Shown in pieces: positions 52,150 through 61,713 of a stretch of DNA of 64,000 nucleotides. The translations under genes were made by a program, and so were the position numbers. Origin of the DNA: VXYL01 sp965208525 (GTDB lineage Bacteria; Pseudomonadota; Gammaproteobacteria; Pseudomonadales; Azotimanducaceae). The notes under the pieces were generated by a model. It was not told the DNA's origin, did not search any database, and saw only the letters and a list, made by a program, of their open reading frames with translations. The DNA lies in NCBI GenBank assembly GCA_965208525.1, contig OZ242340.1, positions 3,720,001-3,784,000 on the forward strand, read 5' to 3'. Every line of letters starts with the position of its first letter. Position 1 is the first letter of the stretch.

Positions 52150-55092
52150 TCATACGGTTGGCTCAGCCTTGACGGCTGCAGGCTCCGCCACATCGATGCC
52201 AGCGCGGCGCAGCACTTCGGTGAGCTTGTCGTCCACAGGCTCGGCGAATTGCATGGCGATTTCCAGGTACCAGACGTCCTTCAGCAGCGAACCCCCAGCC
52301 CCATTCAGTTGCCGGAGCTTGCCGGCATCCTTCTCCGTGACCACCACCACCATCTCCGCCTCCGTCGCGAGGTCTCGAGCCTTGAAGCGATGGTGATCCG
52401 GGAATGTCCGCATGGTGGGCGAAAGTCCGAGCCCGCGCAGCGTCTCGTGGAAGCGATCCGGATTGCCGATGCCTGCCACCGCGAGCACGGGCCCCAACTC
52501 CCTCGCCACCCACTGCTCCGGCGCCACGCGTTCGCCGCTTGCCAGGTTCACGAAGGCCGTGGGTACCGCCACCATCACCGATTCATCCGCCACGAGCCCA
52601 GAAGCGACGCCGTTCGCCACCACCCAATCGCATTCCGTCAGCCGCGACGGCGGCTCGCGCAAGGGCCCCGCCGGCAGGCACAGGCCGTTGCCGACGCCAC
52701 GAGCCCCGTCCACAACGGCGATCTCGACTGTGCGCGCCAGCGCATAGTGCTGCAAGCCGTCGTCGGCAATCACCACGTCCACCGCTTGCCGCTGCAACAA
52801 CGCCTGCACGGCCCGAACTCGGTCAGGGTCCACCACCACGGGACACTCGGCCCGGCGAGCAATCAGGCCGGCCTCGTCGCCGCACTGCGACGCCGGCGTG
52901 TCGGCATCGACGAGCAAGGGATAGGAAGCCTTGCCGCCGTACCCGCGGGAAACCACGCCCACGGACATGCCCCGTTCCTTGAGCCAGCGGGCGAGCCAAA
53001 TCACGAGCGGCGTCTTGCCGGTGCCACCGGCCGCAATATTGCCCACGACCACAACCGGGGCCGGCGCCCGCCAACCTGGCTTGCGCCCGGAGAGGAACCG
53101 GTGCCGACGCCGCACGGCGAGGCGTCGAAAAGCCGCCCCGAGGGGGGCCAGCAATCGAACCCAGCGCTGGTCGCCATACCAAGCCTCCAACAGCCCCTCG
53201 AGCCGTCCCGCCGGCTGGACAGGCGCGGGATCGCCCTTCTGTACCATCGATTTGGGCCGGACAGCTTCCGCCTCGCCACCGAACTGCGACCGATACAGCC
53301 CCGCGTACGCGCCGCCCGCCTGCAGCAAGTCCTCGTGGCGGCCGGACTCGACGATGCGCCCATCCACCACCACCATGATCACGTCGGCGCGTTCGATGGT
53401 GGACAGCCGATGGGCGATGACCAGGGTGGTGCGCCCTTGCATCACCTCGTCGAGGGCGGCTTGAATCTCCCGTTCCACGCGCACATCGAGCGAAGAGGTG
53501 GCCTCGTCCAGAATCAGTAGCGGCGCGTCCTTGAGCAACGCGCGGGCGATGGCCACGCGTTGGCGCTCGCCACCGGAAAGCCGCGCGCCATCGTCGCCGA
53601 CCGGCGTATCCCAACCTTGCGGCAGCGCATCCACGAAGTCCTCGGCGTGGGCGCGTCGCACCGCGGTGCGGATTTCGCCATCCGACGCCGCCGCCAAGCG
53701 GCCGTAGGCGATGTTGTTGCGCAGCGTGTCGTTGAACAGGGTCACGTTCTGGCTCACCAGCGCAATCTGTTCGCGCAGGCACGCGAGGCGATAGTCCGCG
53801 AGTGGCACGCCGTCGAGCAGGATGCGGCCGGTTGTGGGTTCGTGGAAGCGGGCGATCAGGCTCGCAAGAGTGCTCTTGCCGCCGCCGGAAGGGCCTACCA
53901 AGGCCACGGTCCGGCCCGGCGCCACATCGAAGCTGATGTCGGTGAGGGTATTGCCGAGGTCTTCCCGATAGGCAAAGGAAACTCCCTCGAAACGCAAGGC
54001 CCCTTCCACGCGCCCGACTTCCACGGTGCCGTCGTCCGTCTCCTGCGGCTGGTCCAGTTGGGCAAAGATGTCCTCGGCTGCCGCCAACCCTCGCTGCAAG
54101 CGCGAGTTGACGTCCGACAGGCGCTTGATGGGATTGGCGAGCATCCCCGCGAGGCCGAGATACGTCACGAGTTCGCCGGTGGTCATCTGCCCGGCCACTT
54201 CCGGCTGGAACAAGAGCGCTACGAGCCCCGCCAGCGCCAGCGCGGCGATCACCTGAATGAGCTGCGTGCTGGCCGCCTTGGTGGCGGTCATCTTCAGGTT
54301 CTGGCGACGGTTGGTTTCGCTCGCGGCGACAAAGCGTCGCCGTTCGTACTCCTCGCCGCCGAAGACGCGCATCTCGCGGTAGCCCGACACCGCCTCCGAG
54401 GTCACCTGCGTGACATCGCCCATGGACTCCTGAATGCGCTCGCTGATGCGCCGGAAACGCCGCGACGCGAAGCGGACGATGAGCGCCACCACCGGCGAGA
54501 TGAGCAGGAAAATGAGGGTGAGGCGCCAGTTGAGGAAGACCATCCCGGCCAGGAACACGACCACCTTGAGGCCGTCCTGCACGAGGATCTTGAGGGCGTC
54601 GGTGGTGGTGTCGCGCAGCTGCGCCGAGTTGTAGGTGAGGCGGGAGACGACGTGGCCTCGCTCGGTGCCGTCGAACCACTTGCTCGGCATCACGAGCAGC
54701 CGCTCGAACAGGCGGCAGCGGATCACGTGGATGGCACGGAAGGAGATGCGCGAGAGCAGGTACTCCCCGGCCACCGAGCCGATGGCGCGCACGATGGCGA
54801 GGGAGAGCATGAGGCCTGGCAGCAGCCAGAGGAGGTCCCCGGCGCCCCTGCCCCAGCGTTCGGCCAGCCCCAGAAGTGCTCCGGCAAACCCCCCTGCCTC
54901 GGCCGCAGCCGGCTGGAAGGCGTCCACGACGAGGCCGAAAACGGCAGCGAAGCCGCCCTCCCCGGCCGCCGCGAGCAGAAAGCCGAGCACAGCAAGGGCA
55001 AAGTAGCGCTTCTGGTCCGCGACATGGCTGAGGAGGCGGCGATAGATGCGCCAGTCGCTGCTGGCAGCCGGGAGGGCCGCACGCGCGGTCAT
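52150..55092 (-). CDS. msbA-lpxK: MsbA-LpxK fusion: lipid A flippase joined to tetraacyldisaccharide 4'-kinase
   Basis: One 980-residue reading frame. Residues 1 to about 602 are MsbA: six membrane helices (starting RIYRRLLSHVADQK), Walker A GPSGGGKST near residue 400, LSGGERQRVA, and Walker B LLILDEATSSLD. After MsbA's end (GLYRSQF) about 29 linker residues (including KSMVQKGDPAPVQPAGR) lead directly to LpxK (LLEAWYGDQRW onward) with its Walker A GNIAAGGTGKTP near residue 684 and DDGLQHY. I read through the junction codon by codon and found no stop. Both halves look full-length and intact. MsbA flips lipid A-core across the inner membrane; LpxK phosphorylates the lipid A precursor. An in-frame ATG at 53247 could allow a separate LpxK, but no ribosome-binding site precedes it. 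Start chosen at 55092; an ATG at 55161 is possible and overlaps galU by 20 nt. Confidence 0.88.
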   Translation of the reverse strand: MTARAALPAASSDWRIYRRLLSHVADQKRYFALAVLGFLLAAAGEGGFAAVFGLVVDAFQPAAAEAGGFAGALLGLAERWGRGAGDLLWLLPGLMLSLAIVRAIGSVAGEYLLSRISFRAIHVIRCRLFERLLVMPSKWFDGTERGHVVSRLTYNSAQLRDTTTDALKILVQDGLKVVVFLAGMVFLNWRLTLIFLLISPVVALIVRFASRRFRRISERIQESMGDVTQVTSEAVSGYREMRVFGGEEYERRRFVAASETNRRQNLKMTATKAASTQLIQVIAALALAGLVALLFQPEVAGQMTTGELVTYLGLAGMLANPIKRLSDVNSRLQRGLAAAEDIFAQLDQPQETDDGTVEVGRVEGALRFEGVSFAYREDLGNTLTDISFDVAPGRTVALVGPSGGGKSTLASLIARFHEPTTGRILLDGVPLADYRLACLREQIALVSQNVTLFNDTLRNNIAYGRLAAASDGEIRTAVRRAHAEDFVDALPQGWDTPVGDDGARLSGGERQRVAIARALLKDAPLLILDEATSSLDVRVEREIQAALDEVMQGRTTLVIAHRLSTIERADVIMVVVDGRIVESGRHEDLLQAGGAYAGLYRSQFGGEAEAVRPKSMVQKGDPAPVQPAGRLEGLLEAWYGDQRWVRLLAPLGAAFRRLAVRRRHRFLSGRKPGWRAPAPVVVVGNIAAGGTGKTPLVIWLARWLKERGMSVGVVSRGYGGKASYPLLVDADTPASQCGDEAGLIARRAECPVVVDPDRVRAVQALLQRQAVDVVIADDGLQHYALARTVEIAVVDGARGVGNGLCLPAGPLREPPSRLTECDWVVANGVASGLVADESVMVAVPTAFVNLASGERVAPEQWVARELGPVLAVAGIGNPDRFHETLRGLGLSPTMRTFPDHHRFKARDLATEAEMVVVVTEKDAGKLRQLNGAGGSLLKDVWYLEIAMQFAEPVDDKLTEVLRRAGIDVAEPAAVKAEPTV

Positions 55093-55141
55093 GGCTTCCG
55101 GAGTGGCCTGGCTTCGCTCTTCGCTCACGACGCGAGGGAGC

Positions 55142-55981
55142 TCATGCTGCGACGCCGGCATGGCCTCGGCGCAGGGTATAGCAGTGGTTGGTGGCTGCGA
55201 CGAAGCCATCGAGGGTGCCGCAGTCGAAGCGGCGGCCCTTGAACCTGAGCGCCACCACCCGCCCCTCTTGCGCCTGTTGGCGCAGCGCGTCGGTGATTTG
55301 GATCTCGCCGCCGGCACCCGGTGACGTGCCTTCGATCAGGCCGAAGATGTCGGGGGTGAAGATGTAGCGACCGACAATGCCGAGCGTGCTCGGCGCATCG
55401 TCCGGCGCCGGTTTTTCCACCATGTCGGTGACCCGAAGGGTGTCTGTGTCGATCTCGGTGCCGGCCACGATGCCGTAGCGCGACGTGGCCTCTCGCGGCA
55501 CCTCTTCGACCGCCACTACGCTGCATTCGTGCCGCTCGAACACCGGCTTCATCTGCTCCAAGACCCCGTCCGGTTCGTGCAGACAAAGATCGTCCGGCAA
55601 CGCGGCCGCAAACGGCTCCTCGCCGATCAGCGGCTGCCCGCACAGAATCGCGTGCCCAAGCCCGAGCATCTGCCGCTGTCGCACCCAGGAGAAACGGCAG
55701 CTAGCGAGCAGCGCTCGGATACCATCCAAGCGTCCTTCAGCTGCCGAACCCCGAACCCGTCGTTCCACGTCCGGCACATCGTCAAAGTGATCCTCCATCG
55801 CGCCCTTGCCGCGCGCCGTGACGAACGCCATGTGCCGGATGCCAGCCGCTGCCGCCTCCTCCACGCCATACTGGATGAGCGGCTTGTCGAGAATGGGCAG
55901 CATCTCCTTCGGCACCACCCGTGTCGCCGGCAAGAACCGCGTGCCGTAGCCGGCCACCGGAAACAGGCATTTGGCAATCAT
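55142..55981 (-). CDS. galU: UTP-glucose-1-phosphate uridylyltransferase
   Basis: A 279-residue GalU. The nucleotide-binding GYGTRFLPATRVVPKEMLP and GLGHAILC are diagnostic, and VEKPAPDDAPS is the conserved catalytic-loop region. It makes UDP-glucose for surface polysaccharides. The ATG at 55981 gives MIAKCLFPVAGYGTR, the usual start. It precedes msbA-lpxK by about 49 nt on the same strand, consistent with an envelope operon (galU, msbA-lpxK, kdsB). Confidence 0.94.
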   Translation of the reverse strand: MIAKCLFPVAGYGTRFLPATRVVPKEMLPILDKPLIQYGVEEAAAAGIRHMAFVTARGKGAMEDHFDDVPDVERRVRGSAAEGRLDGIRALLASCRFSWVRQRQMLGLGHAILCGQPLIGEEPFAAALPDDLCLHEPDGVLEQMKPVFERHECSVVAVEEVPREATSRYGIVAGTEIDTDTLRVTDMVEKPAPDDAPSTLGIVGRYIFTPDIFGLIEGTSPGAGGEIQITDALRQQAQEGRVVALRFKGRRFDCGTLDGFVAATNHCYTLRRGHAGVAA

Positions 55982-56103
55982 GGCGGCACTGGCCACGCCG
56001 GCGCCCAAGGGGCGTCGAGGCGATTATAGGCGGCAGTGCAACGCGGCATTGGACGTCACTTACGCTGCGCGAACTGACCGCAAAGCGCGAGCGGCCAGAG
56101 CCG

Positions 56104-58380
56104 TCAATCTCGCTGCAGGAGCACCACTGACTCCACGTGGGGGCGCAGTTCCTCCCACTCGAATCGCACGGGTTTCATCTTGCGCTGGCTCGTCAGCAGC
56201 TCAGCCTGGTCGTCGGCATGGCGGGACTCTGGGTCATCGCTGATGCCGGGGTTCTGCAGCGAGTGGGAGCGGATTCCCCCTGGGGCGTAGAAGTCAAGGC
56301 GCATGATCCTGGAACCGACAAACGCGACCCATTTCTCGAAACTGCGTGGCCTGTAGGTGACGGCGAACAGGGTGGTCGGGCAAAAATACACCGGCCCCAT
56401 GTCGCAGTCCCGCCATTGGTCCTTGACATGGAGTGCCCCGCCCGGTGCGATGCGTCCGCCGGACATGGGCCAGTCACGGCCTTCCCGGCCGCCGACGCGG
56501 AACTCGTCGCCATACCGGCGGCTCAAGCCGTGAGGCATTCCGGCCATCCGCGTGGCGGCGTCCTCGAGACCGGCAACCATGGCGCGCACGACGCCGCCGT
56601 CGGGCGGCATTCCCCGCTCGATCACGTCGCGCAGCATGTAACGGTCGAAACCGGCGAGCGAGGTGCGCAGGCTTTCGCGCCAGTACATGTACTTCAGCGC
56701 CGCAGTGGACTCGGCGTCGAGGTGGCCGTCGAAGCTCAAGAGATCGTCGGCGAAGCGCCGCACCTCGGGAGAAAGAGCCGCGCGCTTGAGGCCCCCGCGA
56801 AGCGGGGCGATGAATCGCTCCCAGCCCAGGCTCAGCGTGTCGAAGGCGAGCGCAAAGGCATCGGCTTCGGTCATTTGCTCCGTCTCGGACAACACGTCAA
56901 TGGCGCGCTGGCCGCGGCTGTTCGGCCCTGTGGTATAGCCCGCGGTAAGCAGGTAAGTCGGCTTGCCGTGCGTCTGCGGCGGCGGCCTCGTGTCCATGAA
57001 GGCGGGGGCAACGTTGTTGTTCTGCAGGTAGCCGGCCGCCGGGGACCGGATGACAAGGAGATCCTCGACCTCGTGGATGCCCTGCCAAGCGGTGTCGCTG
57101 CTGTTGCCGTCCACAGGCCGCAGCCAGTCGATGTCGGCGTCGGGGCGAACAGGGGTCATGCCGGCGCGAACGTAGAGAATGTCGCCGCTGCGGTCGGCCG
57201 CAAGCAAGTTCTGCGGGAACATCCAGCCGGCGCGCTGGGCGTCGAAAAACTCGTTGACGCTGGTGGCCATGTTCATGGCCCGGGAGACGTTGGCGAGCCC
57301 TTCAAGGTTGGCGTAGTACGGCGTGCTGACGACCCAGGCCCGGTCACCATCGCGCGCCACGACCGGCGACGGCACGTCGTTGTGGTTCGTGTATTCGGCC
57401 GTCACGGTCAACGGCTTGCGGCCCTTTACCGCAATGGTGATGGTCCTTTTGACGAAAGCCCTCTCGACGCCGTCGAAAAGATACTTGCCCGCATCGCCAT
57501 GCACCGTCGCAATCTCGTAGCAGTCGGCGACATCCGGCGATCCCGTCGTCAATCCCCAACCTACATGCCGGTTCCTGCCCAGGAAAAGCGCCGGACCGAG
57601 CGCGTATCCGGTGGCGTGGAACTCGCCCGCGTGCATGACGTACTCGTAGGTGAAGCGCCCGTCCATGCCACCGTGCGGGTCGGTCAGCAGGATCGCGCCG
57701 CCGGTCGTCGTGCGGCTCGGCATCACCGCCCACTGGTTGGATTGCGTGCCAGGCAGCGAAGCGAGGAGTTCCGCCGCCGTTGGCACCCGCGCGCCGCCCC
57801 GCCGGCAGTCGTTGATGCCGATGCCGGCGCTGTAGTCACCCCAGAGCAGCCCCAGCGGCATCGCGATCAAGTCGGCAATCTCGATGTCCCCAGGTGCCCA
57901 GTCGGGCACGCGGTCGGGATGGTCCGCGAGGTAAGCCTTGATCCCGTCGACAAAGGCCGCGTAGTTGCGGCGCACCTGTGGATGGAGCCCGTCGACTGCC
58001 GCCTCGGCGTGGGATCGGAGGTTCCAGAGCCTCGCTTGAAAGTCCACCTCCACCGTCTGCTCGACGGAGAGCGGCCCCATGATGTGCCACGGCAGCGCAC
58101 CGGGCTCGATGTGCTGCGCGACGGTGCCGCGCACGACATGGATCGACAGCAGGAAACGCTCGAGCTGGTCGCCCGCGATGGCATAAGCGAGGCCGAAGTA
58201 GCCGTTCTCTTCGACTTCGGCGTAGATGTGCGGGACGCCCCATCCGTCGCGATAGATCGCTACCTCGCCGGCCTCCGGATACGGATCCGCCGGCTGCGGG
58301 GTCTCGCCCGCGGTCGCAACGACGCCCGCGATGCAGCCCAAGGCTGCCAACAGGCCCCAGTTGAGGCTGGTCGGAAACAT
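56104..58380 (-). CDS. Penicillin-acylase-family Ntn hydrolase (exported)
   Basis: A 758-residue periplasmic N-terminal-nucleophile hydrolase. A signal peptide (about 1-28) is followed by the alpha chain, then the autoprocessing site at GTQ-SNQWAV where Ser214 becomes the N-terminal nucleophile of the beta chain. The strand after it (HGGMDGRFTYEYVMH) and the Asn-containing loop (PQNLLAADRSGDILY) are typical. The family includes penicillin G acylases, cephalosporin acylases and AHL acylases (quorum-signal cleavage); which applies here is unknown. Start ATG at 58380; an upstream in-frame TTG is less likely. No obvious regulator nearby. Confidence 0.92.
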   Translation of the reverse strand: MFPTSLNWGLLAALGCIAGVVATAGETPQPADPYPEAGEVAIYRDGWGVPHIYAEVEENGYFGLAYAIAGDQLERFLLSIHVVRGTVAQHIEPGALPWHIMGPLSVEQTVEVDFQARLWNLRSHAEAAVDGLHPQVRRNYAAFVDGIKAYLADHPDRVPDWAPGDIEIADLIAMPLGLLWGDYSAGIGINDCRRGGARVPTAAELLASLPGTQSNQWAVMPSRTTTGGAILLTDPHGGMDGRFTYEYVMHAGEFHATGYALGPALFLGRNRHVGWGLTTGSPDVADCYEIATVHGDAGKYLFDGVERAFVKRTITIAVKGRKPLTVTAEYTNHNDVPSPVVARDGDRAWVVSTPYYANLEGLANVSRAMNMATSVNEFFDAQRAGWMFPQNLLAADRSGDILYVRAGMTPVRPDADIDWLRPVDGNSSDTAWQGIHEVEDLLVIRSPAAGYLQNNNVAPAFMDTRPPPQTHGKPTYLLTAGYTTGPNSRGQRAIDVLSETEQMTEADAFALAFDTLSLGWERFIAPLRGGLKRAALSPEVRRFADDLLSFDGHLDAESTAALKYMYWRESLRTSLAGFDRYMLRDVIERGMPPDGGVVRAMVAGLEDAATRMAGMPHGLSRRYGDEFRVGGREGRDWPMSGGRIAPGGALHVKDQWRDCDMGPVYFCPTTLFAVTYRPRSFEKWVAFVGSRIMRLDFYAPGGIRSHSLQNPGISDDPESRHADDQAELLTSQRKMKPVRFEWEELRPHVESVVLLQRD

Positions 58381-58508
58381 GGCGAGACCCAACTGCGTCG
58401 TTTCGTCCCTGCGACCCTACCAGAACGCCGGCAGAGGACGCCGCCGCGACGACCTCGGCGAAGCCCACGCGATCGAAGCCGAGACGCGCACTCGGCGCGA
58501 ACGGGTGC

Positions 58509-58841
58509 CTATGGCGCCTGTCCCTCGCCCCCGCTCTCGCGCCCTTCTCGCAGCATCGCCCGCAAATGACCGCACACCAGACCGCCAATTCGCGCCTGGG
58601 CGGCTGGCCCCGGTGCTCGGCGAATGGCACGCGAAAGACGCCAGGCGGCTTCGCGGTGCTCGGCCTGCTCGGTGCGTGGCCCGCGGCGGGGCATTAAGCG
58701 CTGTCCGGGCCGCGATGGGCGCGCGAGCGCTGGCGCAGGGGCCGTGGGCGAGGTCAGCGGCAACTCACGCGCGCTGCGCGCCATGGCAATGCCAATCGCC
58801 CTGTCGTTGTCGTGACTCCTCTCACGGTCTGCCTGTCTCAT
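58509..58841 (-). CDS. Hypothetical small basic protein
   Basis: A 110-residue, Arg- and Pro-rich frame (MRQADRERSHDNDRAIGIAM onward) with no recognisable domain. It is the longest unexplained frame in the gap between the acylase and clpB. A LexA-box-like sequence (58897-58916) lies about 55 nt upstream of its start, which is the only hint it may be expressed. It may also be non-coding; the rest of the gap 58842-59071 holds a repeat (near 58946-58985) and no gene. Confidence 0.25.
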   Translation of the reverse strand: MRQADRERSHDNDRAIGIAMARSARELPLTSPTAPAPALARPSRPGQRLMPRRGPRTEQAEHREAAWRLSRAIRRAPGPAAQARIGGLVCGHLRAMLREGRESGGEGQAP

Positions 58842-58896
58842 GCCTCTCGTCCCGTTGCTTCAAGGCCCTCCCGCACAATGCATGGAGCTTATCAAA

Positions 58897-58916
58897 TACT
58901 GTACGTTTTTACAATC
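58897..58916. promoter_or_regulatory. LexA-box-like sequence
   Basis: TACTGTACGTTTTTACAATC matches 14 of 20 positions of the gammaproteobacterial SOS box TACTGT...ACAGTA; the right half ends CAA instead of CAG. It sits in an AT-rich patch unlike its surroundings. Regulatory status is unproven. Confidence 0.3.
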
Positions 58917-59071
58917 ATGGATTTTATGTCAGGGGGCATACGCTTGCGGGCGCGTTGGCAGTTCGCTGCGCGAACTGCTGGCCTGCCCGCCCGCGTTCGC
59001 TCGCAACCAGGGCCAGGTGCTTGGAATGGCGAGGCCATGCCATGGCGTGCTCATGGCACTCGGCACTCGCT

Positions 59072-61645
59072 TCAACTCGCTGCATGGAACTGCATGGTGC
59101 CGTCACGCCAAGTCACCGCGATGGTTTGGCCTGGGCCGAAGCGGCCTTCCAACAAGGCGGTGGAGAGCGGGTTCTCCAGGCTCCGCTGGATGGCGCGTTT
59201 CATGGGCCTCGCGCCATAGATGGGGTCGTAGCCTTGCTCCACCAGCGCGTCGGTGGCGTGCTGATCCATCAAGAGGCCGAGGTCCTGATCGGCCAAACGC
59301 TCGCGCAAGCGAGCGAGCTGGATGTCCGCAATGGCTGCCATGTCTTCCCGCTTGAGCGCGTGGAACACCACCACGTCGTCGATGCGGTTGATGAACTCCG
59401 GTCGGAAGCGTTCCCCCACGACCGCTAGAACGGCGTCCTTGATGGCATCGTCGTGTCCTTCGGCGGCAAGTGTCTGGATGGCGTCCGAGCCGAGGTTCGA
59501 GGTCATCACGAGGACGACATTGCGGAAGTCCACGGTGCGGCCATGGCCGTCGGTGAGGCGACCGTCCTCGAGCACTTGCAGCAGGAGGTTGAACACGTCT
59601 GCGTGCGCCTTCTCGATTTCGTCAAGCAGGATCAGCGCATAGGGGCGACGGCGCACTTTCTCGGTGAGTTGGCCGCCCTCCTCGTAGCCCACGTAGCCAG
59701 GCGGTGCGCCGATCAGCCGAGCGACGGTATGGCGTTCCATGTACTCGGACATGTCGATGCGGATCATCGCGTCCTCACTGTCGAACAGCGCCACGGCCAG
59801 CGCCCGGCAAAGCTCGGTCTTGCCAACGCCGGTGGGGCCCAGAAACAGGAAGCTGCCGTTCGGCCGATTTGGATCGGCAAGCCCGGCACGCGCCCGACGC
59901 ACCGCCTCCGCCACCACCTGTACGGCATCGTCCTGGCCAACGACCCGCTTGTGCAGTTCGTCCTCGAGCGCCAGCAGCCGGTCGCGCTCGCCTTCGAGCA
60001 TCTTCGCCACCGGCACGCCGGTCCAATGCGAGACCACCTCGGCGATTTCCTCGTCGGTGACGGAACTGCGCAGCAGGTGGCGTCCCTTCTCGGCAACCTC
60101 GCCGGCTTCCTTGAGCGACTTCTCGAGCGCCGGGATGCGACCGTACTGCAGCTCCGACATCTTGGCGAAATCGCTGGCCCTGCGCGCCGCCTCGAATTCC
60201 AGTCGCGCCGCGTCAAGCGATTCCTTGACCTGCTGCGCGCCGTTGACGCTCGCCTTCTCCGCCGTCCACACCTCTTCGAGGTCCGCATACTCGCGTTCGA
60301 GCTCGCCGATGGTGCCCTCAAGCGCCTCCCGGCGCGCCTTGGTGGCATCGTCGGTTTCGTCCTTGAGGGCGGTGAGTTCGATCTTGTGCTGAATCAGGCG
60401 TCGCTCCAGCCGGTCCATGCTCTCGGGCTTCGAGTCCATCTCCATGCGAATGCGGCTCGCCGCTTCGTCCACGAGGTCGATGGCCTTGTCCGGCAACTGC
60501 CGATCCGTGATGTAGCGATGCGAGAGCCTTGCCGCCGCGACGATGGCCGGATCGGTGATGTCCACGGCATGGTGCAGCTCATAGCGCTCCTTGAGGCCGC
60601 GCAGAATGGCCACCGTGTCCTCCACGTCCGGCTCGTCCACCTGCACTTTCTGGAACCGGCGCTCTAGCGCTGCGTCCTTTTCGACGTGCAGGCGGTATTC
60701 GTCAAGGGTGGTGGCGCCAACACAGTGCAGTTCGCCCCGAGCCAGGGCGGGCTTGAGCATGTTGCCGGCGTCCATGGAACCCTCGGCCTTGCCCGCACCC
60801 ACCACGGTGTGCAGTTCGTCGATGAAGAGGATCACGCTGCCTTCCTGCTTGCCGAGCTCGTTCAGCACTGCCTTCAGGCGTTCCTCGAACTCGCCTCGGA
60901 ACTTGGCACCGGCGATCAGCGCGCCCATGTCGAGCGCGAGGATGCGCTTGCTTTTCAACCCCTCCGGCACCTCGCCGTTCAGGATGCGTTGGGCGAGGCC
61001 CTCGACGATGGCTGTCTTGCCGACGCCAGGTTCACCGATGAGCACGGGGTTGTTCTTGGTGCGCCTTTGCAAAACCTGGATCGTGCGGCGGATTTCGTCG
61101 TCCCGACCGATCACCGGGTCGAGCTTGCCGGCTTCGGCGCGCTCGGTGAGGTCTACGGTATAGCGCTCGAGGGCTTCGCGATTCTCCTCGGCATTGGCAT
61201 CGTTGACCGTCTCGCCGCCTCGTGCCTGGCCCAGTGCCCGCTCAAACGCAGCGGCATCGAAGCCGGCTTCGTCGAGCAGGCGAGCGGCCTTGCCCCCCGC
61301 CTGCGCCAGCGCCAGCACCGCAACTTCAGACGAGACGAACTCGTCCTTGCGCCGCGCCGCCTCGCGCTCGGCCAGGTTCAACGCCCGCCCCAAGTCCGGC
61401 GTCAGGTTGACTTCGCCGGTGGGGCGCCCGATGCGTGGCAACCGGCCGACCTCCTCATCCACCCGCGCCCGCAACTCACCGGTTCGCACGCCCGCCGCCG
61501 CCAACAGCGGATTGACCCCACCGTCCTCGAGCAGCGCTGACAACAGGTGCAGCGGATCCACCGCAGGGTGGTCGTGCGTCACGGCCAGGGACTGCGCCCC
61601 TGCCAGGGCTTTCTGCATCCGGGCGGTGAGCTTGTCGATCTGCAT
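59072..61645 (-). CDS. clpB: ATP-dependent chaperone ClpB
   Basis: An 857-residue Hsp100 disaggregase. An N-terminal Clp_N domain is followed by AAA-1 with Walker A GEPGVGKTAIVEGL, an M-domain (coiled-coil, about residues 400-525), AAA-2 with Walker A GPTGVGKTELCRAL, and a C-terminal domain. The length matches E. coli ClpB (857). It rescues aggregated proteins with DnaK. The ATG at 61645 starts MQIDKLTARMQKALAGAQSLA, the usual start. It is followed downstream by a repeat-rich gap and preceded by a 418-bp tandem-repeat region. Confidence 0.96.
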   Translation of the reverse strand: MQIDKLTARMQKALAGAQSLAVTHDHPAVDPLHLLSALLEDGGVNPLLAAAGVRTGELRARVDEEVGRLPRIGRPTGEVNLTPDLGRALNLAEREAARRKDEFVSSEVAVLALAQAGGKAARLLDEAGFDAAAFERALGQARGGETVNDANAEENREALERYTVDLTERAEAGKLDPVIGRDDEIRRTIQVLQRRTKNNPVLIGEPGVGKTAIVEGLAQRILNGEVPEGLKSKRILALDMGALIAGAKFRGEFEERLKAVLNELGKQEGSVILFIDELHTVVGAGKAEGSMDAGNMLKPALARGELHCVGATTLDEYRLHVEKDAALERRFQKVQVDEPDVEDTVAILRGLKERYELHHAVDITDPAIVAAARLSHRYITDRQLPDKAIDLVDEAASRIRMEMDSKPESMDRLERRLIQHKIELTALKDETDDATKARREALEGTIGELEREYADLEEVWTAEKASVNGAQQVKESLDAARLEFEAARRASDFAKMSELQYGRIPALEKSLKEAGEVAEKGRHLLRSSVTDEEIAEVVSHWTGVPVAKMLEGERDRLLALEDELHKRVVGQDDAVQVVAEAVRRARAGLADPNRPNGSFLFLGPTGVGKTELCRALAVALFDSEDAMIRIDMSEYMERHTVARLIGAPPGYVGYEEGGQLTEKVRRRPYALILLDEIEKAHADVFNLLLQVLEDGRLTDGHGRTVDFRNVVLVMTSNLGSDAIQTLAAEGHDDAIKDAVLAVVGERFRPEFINRIDDVVVFHALKREDMAAIADIQLARLRERLADQDLGLLMDQHATDALVEQGYDPIYGARPMKRAIQRSLENPLSTALLEGRFGPGQTIAVTWRDGTMQFHAAS

Positions 61646-61713
61646 GTTCGAACTCTCTGAAGCGACTGAAGTCCTACATGCGGCCCCAAGCCCTGCAATT
61701 CAACGCTGCGGCG

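Noticed and set aside
53247..53247. Separate lpxK gene starting at the internal ATG (53247)
   Set aside because: No stop codon separates it from MsbA in the same frame, and no Shine-Dalgarno sequence precedes the ATG; I read the junction codon by codon. Internal initiation cannot be excluded completely.
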